A DNA stretch of 41,176 bases from Microbacteriaceae bacterium UBA1487 (lineage in GTDB: Bacteria > Actinomycetota > Actinomycetes > Actinomycetales > Microbacteriaceae). The position numbers were made by a program, and so were the translations under genes. The notes under the pieces were generated by a model, which was given only the letters and a program-made list of their open reading frames with translations, ran no database searches and was not told where the DNA came from. The stretch covers positions 130,991 through 172,166 of the forward strand of contig DCRR01000001.1 in the NCBI GenBank assembly GCA_002325245.1, in the 5' to 3' direction. Of the stretch, positions 14,679 to 22,857 are shown piece after piece. How positions within the stretch are numbered: position 1 is the first letter of the stretch; every line of letters begins with the position of its first letter.

Positions 14679-16066
14679 GCGACGACACGGGCGGCGCGGC
14701 CGCCCCCGAAGACGACTTCGACGACGAGTTCGCCGATGACGCGGCGGAGGTGTACCGCGAGCTGCTCGGCCGCATCGGCGAGTCGAACCCGCAGCCGCGG
14801 CTCGAGCCGACCCGGCGCGCGGTCGAGCTGCTCGGCGATCCGCACCGCGCGGCCCCGGTGATCCACGTCACCGGCACGAACGGCAAGACCTCGACGGTGC
14901 GCATCATCGAGTCGATCCTGCGCGCCTCGGGCCTGCGCACCGGACTGCTCACCAGTCCGCACCTGGTGCGCGTCAACGAGCGCGTCGTGATCGACGGCCG
15001 ACCGGTTTCCAACGAGGCGCTCGTGCGCAACTGGGCCGACATCGCCCCGTACCTGGTGATGGTCGATGCCGAGCTCGTCACGGCCGGCGAGGCCCCGCTC
15101 ACCTACTTCGAGGCGCTCACCGTCCTCGCGTTCGCGATCTTCGCCGACGCGCCGGTCGACGTCATGGTGCTCGAGGTCGGCATGGGCGGCGAGTGGGACT
15201 CGACGAACGTCGCCGACGGGCAGGTCGCCGTCTTCGCCCCGATCGCACTCGACCACCAGAACCGCCTCGGTGACACGGTCGCCGAGATCGCGCGCACCAA
15301 GGCGGGCATCATCAAGCCGGCGGCCTCGGTGGTGAGCGCCATGCAGTCGATCGAGGCGCTCGATGAGCTGCTCGCCGCGACCGAGCGCTTCGAGGCGACG
15401 CTCGCGGTGGAGCGCCGCGACTTCGCCGTCACTTCGACGACGGTGGCGGTCGGCGGCCAGCTCGTGAGCGTGCGCGGTCGCGCGGGCGAGTACAGCGACC
15501 TGTTCCTGCCGCTCTACGGCGACCACCAGGCGCAGAACGCCGCGGTCGCGATCGCGGCGGTGGAGTCGTTCCTCGGCGACGCGACGGTCGCCTTGGACGC
15601 GGACATGCTCGCCGAGGGACTCGGCACCGTGACCTCTCCCGGTCGGCTGCAGCTGGTCGGCGTCGAACCGACCGTTCTGGTGGATGCGGCACACAACCCG
15701 CACGGCGCCGCCGCCCTGGCCGCGGCCCTGCGCGAGTACTTCGACTTCGACGAGTTCGGCATCGTGCTGGGCGTGCTCGGCGACAAGGACGTGCACGGCA
15801 TCGTCGAGGAGCTCTCCCCGGTCTCGGCCCGGTTCTTCGTGACCCGGTCGCACTCCGACCGTGCCATCTCGGTCGACGAGCTCGCCTCTCGGGTCGTCGC
15901 GGTCACCGGCCGCGAGGGCGTCACGACGCACGAGGAGCTCGGCGGAGCACTGGATGCCGCGCGCGGCTGGGCGAGCGAGTCGCCCCGTCGCGCGGTCGTG
16001 GTCGCCGGTTCGATCACGCTCGTCGGCGAGGCGATCGATCTCGCCGAGACGGGACAGTGGAAGTGA
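14675..16066 (+). CDS. folC: Bifunctional folylpolyglutamate/dihydrofolate synthase
   Basis: ATP-dependent addition of glutamate to dihydropteroate and tetrahydrofolates. 463 aa, Mur-ligase fold. The P-loop VTGTNGKTST is at residues 65-74, LLTSPHLVRVNERV is the folate and omega-loop region, EVGMGGEWDSTN the second signature, and DAAHNPHGAAAL the C-terminal-domain hinge motif. The first 25 residues are an acidic extension (PEDDFDDEFADDAAE). The GTG start lies within the ileS stop, and the stop overlaps the DUF4233 start, so the operon is tightly coupled. Confidence 0.96.
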   Translation: MSDDTGGAAAPEDDFDDEFADDAAEVYRELLGRIGESNPQPRLEPTRRAVELLGDPHRAAPVIHVTGTNGKTSTVRIIESILRASGLRTGLLTSPHLVRVNERVVIDGRPVSNEALVRNWADIAPYLVMVDAELVTAGEAPLTYFEALTVLAFAIFADAPVDVMVLEVGMGGEWDSTNVADGQVAVFAPIALDHQNRLGDTVAEIARTKAGIIKPAASVVSAMQSIEALDELLAATERFEATLAVERRDFAVTSTTVAVGGQLVSVRGRAGEYSDLFLPLYGDHQAQNAAVAIAAVESFLGDATVALDADMLAEGLGTVTSPGRLQLVGVEPTVLVDAAHNPHGAAALAAALREYFDFDEFGIVLGVLGDKDVHGIVEELSPVSARFFVTRSHSDRAISVDELASRVVAVTGREGVTTHEELGGALDAARGWASESPRRAVVVAGSITLVGEAIDLAETGQWK

Positions 16067-16515
16067 GCGGGTCGAGCAGCGCGCAGCCCACCCCGAGCGG
16101 GTCGAGCAGCGCGCAGCGCGTATCGAGACCGCGCCGCACCCGCGGCGTCACCGAGGCGCTCCTCACGATCGTCCTCGGCCTCGAGGCCTTCCTGATGTTC
16201 TTCGTGACGCTTGTGGTCTTCGGCCTGCGCATCGTCGACCCTGTCGTCGCCTTCGCCGGCGGGGGAGCGCTCCTGCTGATCCTGGTCGTCGTCGCGGGCC
16301 TCCAGCGCCACCGTGCCGGCGTGATCGCGGGCGCCGTCCTGCAAGTCGTCCTGATCGCCACCGGCTTCGTCTTCCCCGTGCTGTTCGCGCTCGGCGCGGT
16401 CTTCGCGGGGATCTGGCTGTGGGCGTTCCTGCGTGCGCGTGCCATTGAGAAGGCGCGCGCCGAATACCTGGCCACCCATCCCGAGTTCCCAACCTCCGAA
16501 GGAGACCCAACGTGA
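16063..16515 (+). CDS. DUF4233-family small membrane protein
   Basis: 150 aa from GTG 16063, overlapping the folC stop. The body has four membrane segments (TEALLTIVLGLEAFLMFFVT, VVDPVVAFAGGGALLLILVV region, AGVIAGAVLQVVLIATGFVF and ALGAVFAGIWLWAFL), the usual DUF4233 layout. This family sits between folC and ndk in many actinobacteria; function unknown. The first 22 residues are unusual: SGSSSAQPTPSGSSSAQRVS is two copies of a decapeptide, encoded by a dispersed DNA repeat. A start after the repeat is conceivable, but no strong ribosome site is seen there. Confidence 0.85.
   Translation: MSGSSSAQPTPSGSSSAQRVSRPRRTRGVTEALLTIVLGLEAFLMFFVTLVVFGLRIVDPVVAFAGGGALLLILVVVAGLQRHRAGVIAGAVLQVVLIATGFVFPVLFALGAVFAGIWLWAFLRARAIEKARAEYLATHPEFPTSEGDPT
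16065..16133 (+). repeat. Tandem and dispersed repeat in the DUF4233 5' end
   Basis: A 23-base unit, GAGCGGGTCGAGCAGCGCGC plus AGC, occurs at 16065-16087 and again at 16095-16117, exactly 30 bases apart, so the frame is kept. The second copy continues into CGCGTATCGAGACCGCG (to 16133), matching the end of the element at 11366-11400. Confidence 0.75.
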
Positions 16516-16937
16516 GCAGTGAGACCGTGCAAGAGACCCTCGTCCTGGTGAAGCCGGATGGAGTCGCGCGCAACCTGACCGGCGAGATCCTTCGTCGCAT
16601 CGAGGCGAAGGGCTACCAGCTGGTCGACGTGCGCATGCTGACGCCCGACCGCGAGCTTCTCGCCGCGCACTACGCCGAGCACGAGGGCAAGCCGTTCTAC
16701 GAGCCGCTCATCGAGTTCATGCAGTCGGGACCGGTCGTGGCGCTCCGCGTCGCCGGCAACCGGGTGATCGAGGGATTCCGCTCGCTGGCCGGCGCGACCG
16801 ACCCGACGGCCGCCGCCCCCGGCACGATCCGCGGTGACCTCGGTCGCGACTGGGGCCTCAAGGTGCAGCAGAACCTGGTGCACGGCAGCGACGCGCCCGA
16901 GACCGCGGCGCGCGAGCTCGCGCTCTGGTTCGACTAG
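16512..16937 (+). CDS. ndk: Nucleoside-diphosphate kinase
   Basis: Transfers the gamma-phosphate between nucleoside triphosphates through a phospho-histidine. 141 aa, full length. ETLVLVKPDGVARNLTGEI is the N-terminal signature, GATDPTAAAPGTIRGDLGRD the nucleotide loop, and NLVHGSDAPETAARE holds catalytic His124. The GTG start lies in the stop of the DUF4233 gene. It is last in the ileS operon and convergent with the DsbA-like gene 25 bases beyond. Confidence 0.97.
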   Translation: MSSETVQETLVLVKPDGVARNLTGEILRRIEAKGYQLVDVRMLTPDRELLAAHYAEHEGKPFYEPLIEFMQSGPVVALRVAGNRVIEGFRSLAGATDPTAAAPGTIRGDLGRDWGLKVQQNLVHGSDAPETAARELALWFD

Positions 16938-16962
16938 AGCCTGACCGGCCGCTGCTCGGCGC

Positions 16963-17730
16963 CTAGCGCGCGTCGAGCAGCGCCAGCAGCTCGCCGTCGG
17001 TCGCGGGGTTCCAGCGCTCCCCGTCGATCACCACGGTCGGCGTGCCGAAGCCCCCGGTGTCGCCGGCGAGCTCCGCGCGCGACACGGTCGCGGCGGTGAT
17101 CGCCGCCACCCAGTCCCGGAAGTCGCCGTTCTCGACGCAGCTGACGACGTCGGCATCGGTGACGCCGATGATGCCGAGCAGCTCAACGAGCTGCGCGTCG
17201 TCGTAGCCGACGGTGCCCTCGTCGGGCTGCGCCGCGAAGAACCCGTACTGCACGGCGAGGAACGCATCCGGTGCGTGCTCGGCGACGCAGGCCGCGACGT
17301 TGGCGGCGCGGCTCGAGTACTCGCTGTCGAGGAAGGCGCGATCGAGGATCGCCACCGGGTGGACCTCGAGCACGAGCTCACCGGCGGCGACGCGGCCGGT
17401 CAGCTCCTCCGAGTAGGCGCCCTCGAAATCGCGGCAGATCGGGCACGACCAATCGACGTACAGCTCGACCGAGGTCGTCGCGGCCTCGCCGTTCGGGTCG
17501 GCCACGACGAGGGCGCCGTCGACGCCCTCGAACCGGATTCCACCGTCGGCGGTCATGCTCGCCGGAGAGCTCACCTCGAGGCTCTCGACGCTCGCGGGAT
17601 CCTCGCGCAGTGCGAAGATCACCGCGACGATCACGAGGATCGCGAGCGCCAGCAGAGCGCCGACCACGGTCGGCACCACCCACGGCGGCGTCGGTCGGGG
17701 AGCCGGGGTGGTGTCGACCGGTTCGGTCAT
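16963..17730 (-). CDS. Membrane-anchored DsbA-like thioredoxin, copy 1
   Basis: 255 aa thiol-disulfide oxidoreductase facing outside the cell. A Pro-rich cytosolic tail, one membrane segment (about residues 18-42), a linker, then a DsbA/thioredoxin_4 domain with active site YVDWSCPICRDFE near residue 95, an inserted helical part with AANVAACVAEH, a second possible cysteine pair partner in DVVSCVENGDF, and the cis-Pro loop GTPTVVIDG. It overlaps the upstream paralogue by one base (TAATG), and both lie downstream of a VKOR gene, so the three probably form one oxidative protein-folding unit. Confidence 0.9.
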   Translation of the reverse strand: MTEPVDTTPAPRPTPPWVVPTVVGALLALAILVIVAVIFALREDPASVESLEVSSPASMTADGGIRFEGVDGALVVADPNGEAATTSVELYVDWSCPICRDFEGAYSEELTGRVAAGELVLEVHPVAILDRAFLDSEYSSRAANVAACVAEHAPDAFLAVQYGFFAAQPDEGTVGYDDAQLVELLGIIGVTDADVVSCVENGDFRDWVAAITAATVSRAELAGDTGGFGTPTVVIDGERWNPATDGELLALLDAR

Positions 17731-18611
17731 TACTCGGTCGTCTCGGTCTCGGTCTCGGTCTCGGCCGGGAGAAGCCCGGCGAGGAACGTGGCGAACTCGG
17801 AGACGTCGCTGACGCTGCCCGTGTAGCGCTCACCGTTGGCGAAGACCGTCGGGGTGCCGAAGTAGCCGCTCGCCGGGTTCACCAGCTCGGGGTCGCTGGT
17901 CGCGCGGTCGGAGGCGGCGGTGACCCAGGACTTGAACGACTCGTCGTTGATGCAGCTGGCGACGGCCTCCGAGGTGATCCCGGCGCCCTCGAAGAGACCG
18001 ATGATCTCGGAGTTGGAGAGCCCTGAGGTGCCCTCGTCCGGCTGGTTGGCGAACAGGGTGGCGTGAGCGTCCCAGAACGAGTCGGGCTCGTTCTCGGCGA
18101 CGCACGCGACGGCGTTCGCGGCGCGCGAGGAGTATCGGGTGCCCGAGGAGGCCCGGTCGAGAATGGACACCGGGTGGATCTCGATCGAGGCCTGACCGGT
18201 CGTGACGAGGGTCTCAATCAGCTCGGCATTGGCCTCCTCGAAGGCGCCGCAGACGGGGCAGAGGTAGTCGACGTACATCACGATGTTGAGGTCGACTCCG
18301 AGGTCGCTCGTGTCGGTCGCGGTCGGCTCGCCGTCGGCGGGGATCGAGGTGGTCGGCACCGCCTCCAGCTCCTCGCCGACGAGCACGATGCCGTCGCTGG
18401 CCATGTTGAGCGGTCCGGGGCCTGCCGGCTTCACCGAGTTGAAGATCACAAGCCCGACGATCGCGACGACCGCCACGATGCCGAGCGTGACGCCGCCGCG
18501 CACGAGCACGGAGTTGATGGTGTCACGTCGCTTTTGCTTGGCGCGCGCGATTCGCGCTGCTTCGCGAGCCGCTTCGCGGCGCTGGTCCTTGGTGAGTCGC
18601 TCTTGGGGCAC
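17730..18611 (-). CDS. Membrane-anchored DsbA-like thioredoxin, copy 2
   Basis: 293 aa, paralogue of the next gene downstream. A very basic N-terminal tail (LTKDQRREAAREAARIARAK), one membrane segment near residues 35-55, then the DsbA domain with YVDYLCPVCGAFE, AANAVACVAENEPD, VASCINDESFKSW and the cis-Pro loop GTPTVFANGER. The C-terminus ends in ETETETETTE, encoded by a GTCTCG hexanucleotide run on the plus strand. Expected to oxidise or isomerise cysteines in exported proteins and to be reoxidised by the VKOR protein upstream. Confidence 0.9.
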   Translation of the reverse strand: MPQERLTKDQRREAAREAARIARAKQKRRDTINSVLVRGGVTLGIVAVVAIVGLVIFNSVKPAGPGPLNMASDGIVLVGEELEAVPTTSIPADGEPTATDTSDLGVDLNIVMYVDYLCPVCGAFEEANAELIETLVTTGQASIEIHPVSILDRASSGTRYSSRAANAVACVAENEPDSFWDAHATLFANQPDEGTSGLSNSEIIGLFEGAGITSEAVASCINDESFKSWVTAASDRATSDPELVNPASGYFGTPTVFANGERYTGSVSDVSEFATFLAGLLPAETETETETTE

Positions 18612-18694
18612 GGGGAAACCTCGAGGTGTCGGGGCGGAAGGGACGGGGTGAGTCTACTGGGAGCGCGGAGCGCGCTGCCTGGACGTGCGGCGGA

Positions 18695-19291
18695 CTAGAG
18701 GTAGGCGATGACGTCGAGGCGCACCTGGGCGATGATCGCGATGACGGCGTAGCTCGCGATCGTGATCGGCACCACCCAGGAGCGCAGTGCTGCGCCGACG
18801 CGGCGCGGGCCGTCGCCGTACACGCCTTCGGCGAGGTTTCGGAAGGTGAGCGACCACCACAGCGGGATGGTGACGCTCCAGACGACCATGCACCAGGGGC
18901 ACAGGGTGAACAGCGCGAAGATCGACTGCGAGATCAGCCAGATCACGAAGGCCAGCGCTCCGGTGACGCCGAGGTGGAAGGTGATCCAGAACCAGCGGTC
19001 GAATCGAGCGCCGGCGAGCAGCGCGACGCCGACGGCGATCGGGGCGACGAATCCGCCGAGGCCGAGGATGGGGTTCGCAAAGCCGAACACGGATCCCTGC
19101 CACGACTCCAGGTTCTTGCCGCACTGCACGAGGATCGAGAAGTCGCAGCCGAGCACCGCTTCCGGGTTCTCAAGCAGGTGGATCTTCTCGAGCGTCAGCT
19201 GGAACGCCGCCCACCACCCGATCGCTCCGGCGAGGATGAAGAATCCGGCGAGGACCCAGGGGCGGCGTGCGGGTGCGTCGAGTGCGGTCAC
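18695..19291 (-). CDS. Vitamin K epoxide reductase (VKOR)-family oxidase
   Basis: About 198 aa membrane protein that reoxidises DsbA-type proteins and passes electrons to menaquinone, replacing DsbB in actinobacteria. Four or five helices; conserved cysteines in LGCDFSILVQCGKN (loop pair) and LFTLCPWCMVVW (active-site CxxC at the quinone). The start is set at GTG 19291 because the upstream codons are not supported; ATG 19321 is the alternative. It is transcribed toward the two DsbA-like genes 83 bases downstream and divergently from the RNase E/G gene. Confidence 0.92.
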   Translation of the reverse strand: MTALDAPARRPWVLAGFFILAGAIGWWAAFQLTLEKIHLLENPEAVLGCDFSILVQCGKNLESWQGSVFGFANPILGLGGFVAPIAVGVALLAGARFDRWFWITFHLGVTGALAFVIWLISQSIFALFTLCPWCMVVWSVTIPLWWSLTFRNLAEGVYGDGPRRVGAALRSWVVPITIASYAVIAIIAQVRLDVIAYL

Positions 19292-19345
19292 CCCGCCATT
19301 ATCGCAGGGCTCAGGCGTCAATGCGGCCGTTTCGGCTCGACGTGC

Positions 19346-19623
19346 GATAATTTGAGCGAGTTGACGCGAGCCGCGCTTGCGTCAACGCCACAGAAGGCTT
19401 ACCGGGCATACCGGGCCACGAGGTGCCGACGACCGTCGTCAGTCACCGTGTCGGATCGCCAGTTCCGAAATCGCGTCGTGAGAGGACGCCGAGCAGCCGG
19501 GCCCGCGGATCGCGGACGCTGCTCCCAACAGAAAAGGATTCGCGAGACACGCGATTTCGCGTCTCGCTCGAGAGTACCCGGCAGGTGGCGCGGCCATCTC
19601 GTCGGATGAGGAGCACACCAGCG
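19346..19623 (+). promoter_or_regulatory. Promoter and long structured leader of the RNase E/G gene
   Basis: GATAAT at 19346-19351 is a good -10; no convincing -35 is seen. About 10 bases on, TTGACGC (19361-19367) and GCGTCAA (19379-19385) form a stem extended by GAG/CTT to 10 bp with a CCGCG loop, so the transcript would begin with a hairpin. A second hairpin, CGAG-ACGCGA-TT-TCGCGT-CTCG with an AC bulge, is at 19543-19566. The leader is about 265 bases. RNase E mRNAs in several bacteria are feedback-controlled through their leaders; that role is inference here. No other gene is seen in this 330-bp gap. Confidence 0.55.
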
Positions 19624-22161
19624 ATGGTGGATGAAAACCCGAATAACGAAGCCGGACCCGAAAAAGCCCCCAAGGCACGACGCTGGCGACCTCTGAAGTC
19701 GAAGAAGGTCGAGGAGCCGGTGGCGGACGCGCCGGCGGCCGAACCTGCCGCGGCGGAGATACCCGCCGCTGAGGTGCCCGCCGCTGCGGCGCCCGCGGCA
19801 CCGGAACCCAACGCGGAGGCCGCGACGGCGCCCGCTGCGGAGAAGTCGACCGCGGCGAAGAAGCCGCGTGCCGAGAAGCCGCCGGTCGACCAGCCGGTCG
19901 CCGAGGAGTCGACGTTGACGGAGCCTGCAGTCGGGGCCTCGACGCCGCGGAAGCGTCCCGCGAAGAAGGCATCCGGCACCGGGTCGGCTGCGACGAAGTC
20001 AGGCGGGGCGGCGAAGGACTCCGCCGACCAGGCCGCGCGTCCCGCGGTCGCGCCGACGACGGCGCTGCTGTTCCAGGCGCCCGATCTGCCTCCCATGCCG
20101 GAGCGGCCCGCCGCAGCCGAGGAGCCGACCGCGGAGACCTCGCGTCGCCGTTCGCGGCGTCGCTCGAGCGATGCTCCGCGCGATGGCGACGACGCTCCCG
20201 GCACGACCGTGCGGGTGCGTCAGCCGCGCCCGAAGGAGGAGATCACCGAGCCGCAGCGGGTCAAGGGCTCCACGCGCCTTGAGGCGAAGAAGCAGCGTCG
20301 CCGTGACGGTCGAGACGCGGGCCGTCGCCGCCCCGTCGTCACCGAGGCCGAGTTCCTCGCTCGACGCGAGAGCGTCGATCGCGTGATGGTGGTGCGCAGC
20401 AAGTACGGGCGCATCCAGATCGGAGTCCTCGAAGACGGCGTGCTGGTCGAGCACTACGTGGCGCGGGCGCAGGACGCGAGCCTGATCGGCAACGTGTACC
20501 TCGGTCGCGTGCAGAACGTGCTGCCGAGCATGGAGGCGGCCTTCGTCGACATCGGTCGCGGTCGCAACGCCGTGCTGTACTCCGGCGAGGTCGACTGGGA
20601 GGCCGCCGCGGCCGCCTCGGCGGCCGAGGGCGAGCCCGCGCCGAAGAATCAGGCCCGCCGCATCGAGCTGGCGCTCAAGCCCGGCGACCGTGTGCTGGTC
20701 CAGGTCACCAAGGACCCGGTGGGACACAAGGGCGCCCGCCTCACGAGCCAGGTGAGTCTTCCCGGCCGCTTCCTCGTCTACGTCCCCGGCGGCTCGATGA
20801 ACGGGATCTCGCGAAAGCTTCCCGACACCGAGCGTGCGCGGCTGAAGAAGATCCTCAAGGAGGTCCTCCCGGACGACGCGGGCGTCATCGTGCGCACCGC
20901 CGCGGAGGGCGCCACCGAGGAGCAGCTCACGCTCGACGTGCAGCGGCTCACCGCGCAGTGGGCGCACATCGCGAAGACCGTCGAGTCGGGCAACGCCCCG
21001 CAGCTTCTGCACAGCGAGCCCGACCTGCTGATCAAGATCGTGCGTGACGTGTTCAACGAGGACTTCCAGAAGCTCGTCGTCGAAGGAGACGACGCGATGG
21101 AGACGATCTCCGCCTACCTGGGCGCGGTCGCGCCCGACCTGATGGGACGCCTGGAGCGCTACACGGGCGAGGTCGACTCCTTCGATCACTACCGCATCGC
21201 GGAGCAGATCGAGAAGGCGCTCGAGCGCAAGGTCTGGCTGCCGTCGGGCGGCTCGCTCGTCATGGACCGCACCGAGGCGATGACGGTGATCGACGTCAAC
21301 ACTGGCAAGTTCGTCGGCTCCGGCGGAAACCTCGAAGAGACGGTCACGAAGAACAACCTCGAAGCGGCCGAGGAGATCGTGCGTCAGCTCCGCCTGCGCG
21401 ACATCGGCGGCATCATCGTGGTCGACTTCATCGACATGGTGCTCGAGTCCAACCGCGACCTCGTGCTGCGCCGGATGATCGAATGCCTGAGCCGTGACCG
21501 CACGAAGCACCAGGTCGCCGAGGTCACCTCGCTGGGTCTGGTGCAGATGACGCGCAAGAAGCTGGGCCTCGGTCTCGTCGAGTCGTTCAGCGAGGCGTGC
21601 GACACCTGCGCCGGGCGCGGCATCGTTGTGCACCACGAACCGGTGTTCAAGCACCGCGGCGGCGGCAACGACTCGTCGTCGCAGGGCGGCTCGAACTCGG
21701 GCGGCTCGTCACGCCGCCGTGGCGGTCGCGGAGGCTCTGGCAACTCGGGTGGAAACGCCGCACCCAAGCAGAGCAGCGGATCCAGCGGAACGCACGCACT
21801 GACGGAGGATGTGCGCAACGCGATCGCGCAGGTCGCGAAGAGCACCGTCGCGCACGAGCACGACCACGAGCACGAGACGAAGGCCGCCTCGGGGGAGTCG
21901 ACGGCGGCGCCGTCGATCACCAAGATCGAGCAGGCCGCCGAGGCCGCGGCCAACGCGGCGGTCAAGGTTCTCGACCTTCCGATCGAGAAGTCGCAGCGCT
22001 CGGGACGCCGGATGGATCCGCACGCCGCGGAAGAGATCCTCGGTTCGGTGCTCGAGGCTCTGCCCGAGCCGCCGGCACCCGGTGCGGGTCGCGCGCGCCG
22101 GTCGCGTCGCGCCACGTCGAAGGGCGAGGTCGTGACCCCGAAGGACGGTCCCGCGAACTGA
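19624..22161 (+). CDS. rne: Ribonuclease E/G family endoribonuclease
   Basis: Single-strand-specific endonuclease for mRNA decay and rRNA processing. 845 aa from ATG 19624, with GAGGAG upstream; the open frame from 19423 is leader, not protein. Residues 1-225 are a disordered Ala/Pro/Lys-rich arm. The catalytic core starts with the S1 domain (RSKYGRIQIGVLEDGVLVEH), includes the catalytic aspartates in TVIDVNTGKFVG and IIVVDFIDMV, and ends with the zinc-link CDTCAGRGIV. A C-terminal arm of about 180 residues is Gly/Ser/Arg-rich, with a His-rich AHEHDHEHE stretch, and probably binds RNA or partners. The N- and C-arms around a central core are typical of actinobacteria. Confidence 0.95.
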   Translation: MVDENPNNEAGPEKAPKARRWRPLKSKKVEEPVADAPAAEPAAAEIPAAEVPAAAAPAAPEPNAEAATAPAAEKSTAAKKPRAEKPPVDQPVAEESTLTEPAVGASTPRKRPAKKASGTGSAATKSGGAAKDSADQAARPAVAPTTALLFQAPDLPPMPERPAAAEEPTAETSRRRSRRRSSDAPRDGDDAPGTTVRVRQPRPKEEITEPQRVKGSTRLEAKKQRRRDGRDAGRRRPVVTEAEFLARRESVDRVMVVRSKYGRIQIGVLEDGVLVEHYVARAQDASLIGNVYLGRVQNVLPSMEAAFVDIGRGRNAVLYSGEVDWEAAAAASAAEGEPAPKNQARRIELALKPGDRVLVQVTKDPVGHKGARLTSQVSLPGRFLVYVPGGSMNGISRKLPDTERARLKKILKEVLPDDAGVIVRTAAEGATEEQLTLDVQRLTAQWAHIAKTVESGNAPQLLHSEPDLLIKIVRDVFNEDFQKLVVEGDDAMETISAYLGAVAPDLMGRLERYTGEVDSFDHYRIAEQIEKALERKVWLPSGGSLVMDRTEAMTVIDVNTGKFVGSGGNLEETVTKNNLEAAEEIVRQLRLRDIGGIIVVDFIDMVLESNRDLVLRRMIECLSRDRTKHQVAEVTSLGLVQMTRKKLGLGLVESFSEACDTCAGRGIVVHHEPVFKHRGGGNDSSSQGGSNSGGSSRRRGGRGGSGNSGGNAAPKQSSGSSGTHALTEDVRNAIAQVAKSTVAHEHDHEHETKAASGESTAAPSITKIEQAAEAAANAAVKVLDLPIEKSQRSGRRMDPHAAEEILGSVLEALPEPPAPGAGRARRSRRATSKGEVVTPKDGPAN

Positions 22162-22171
22162 TGTCGCAAGC

Positions 22172-22200
22172 GGTGGGGCTCACGTTCGGTGAGCCCCACC
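22172..22200. terminator. Perfect 12-bp terminator hairpin
   Basis: GGTGGGGCTCAC, loop GTTCG, GTGAGCCCCACC. It follows the RNase E/G stop by about 10 bases and also faces the convergent redoxin gene, so it can work on both strands. Confidence 0.85.
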
Positions 22201-22210
22201 GCCTCGACGG

Positions 22211-22735
22211 TCAGGCGGCGCCGCGCGCCGGGTAGTTCTGGTCCTGGGCCCAGCGAACGCCGGAGATGATGTCGTCGACGGCGGGGCGCGAGAAGGGCAT
22301 GCTCGCGACCGAGCTCCAATAGACGGTTCCGTCAGCGTCGAGCAGGAAGGCTCCCGGCTCGTTGAAGCGCGCCGGCTCGCTCTCCTTGATCGCGTCGGAG
22401 ATAAACAGGCCCCACGAGCGCGCGTCAGCCTCGCTCAGGCTGTGCGCCACCGGCAAGGCGCCGATGCGCCATGTCTCGACGGTGGTCGCGGCGCGCTCCG
22501 CGTCGTTCATGCTGACGGCGACGACGCGGCCGACACCGGCCTCGCGGAGGTCGTCGAGCCGACGATCCAGCTCGGCGAGCTGGCGGCGGCACGCGGGGCA
22601 GTGCAGTCCGCGGTAGAACACGACGAGAGAGAAGCGACCGTCGGCACCGGTTCCGAGTTCGAGGTCGTCGGTCGTGCGTCCGTCGACGAGGGGCAGGGAC
22701 AGGCGAGGAGCAGGGGCTCCGGGAATCAAGGTCAT
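22211..22735 (-). CDS. AhpC/TSA-type redoxin (peroxiredoxin-like)
   Basis: 174 aa cytosolic thiol-dependent redox protein. The start at ATG 22735 begins MTLIPGAPAPRLSLPLVDG, the usual redoxin N-terminus; upstream codons overlap the divergent permease start. The active site is VVFYRGLHCPACRRQLAEL, a CPAC motif rather than the single peroxidatic PxxxT/SxxC of classical peroxiredoxins. The C-terminal part GAFLLDADGTVYWSSVASMP matches the redoxin fold. It probably reduces peroxides or disulfides. No signal peptide. Confidence 0.85.
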   Translation of the reverse strand: MTLIPGAPAPRLSLPLVDGRTTDDLELGTGADGRFSLVVFYRGLHCPACRRQLAELDRRLDDLREAGVGRVVAVSMNDAERAATTVETWRIGALPVAHSLSEADARSWGLFISDAIKESEPARFNEPGAFLLDADGTVYWSSVASMPFSRPAVDDIISGVRWAQDQNYPARGAA

Positions 22736-22857
22736 GGTGGTCCCAACGCGCGTCGCGCGGTGCGCATTCCGATCTGTCGAAGTCGTTTCGGCATCGTGAC
22801 TCGCGCCCGCCCGCCGCAGCGAGCGGCTTCCCGGCCGCGTGCTGGCAGAGTGTGCGA

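Noticed and set aside
19999..21654. 551-residue open frame opposite the RNase E/G gene
   Set aside because: Shadow of a confirmed catalytic core; Val/Asp/His/Arg-rich composition without domains.
22736..22857. Metal-regulator (Zur/Fur-like) box before the permease
   Set aside because: Only a weak CGAAGTCGTTTCG near-palindrome is present, which does not match a known box well enough.
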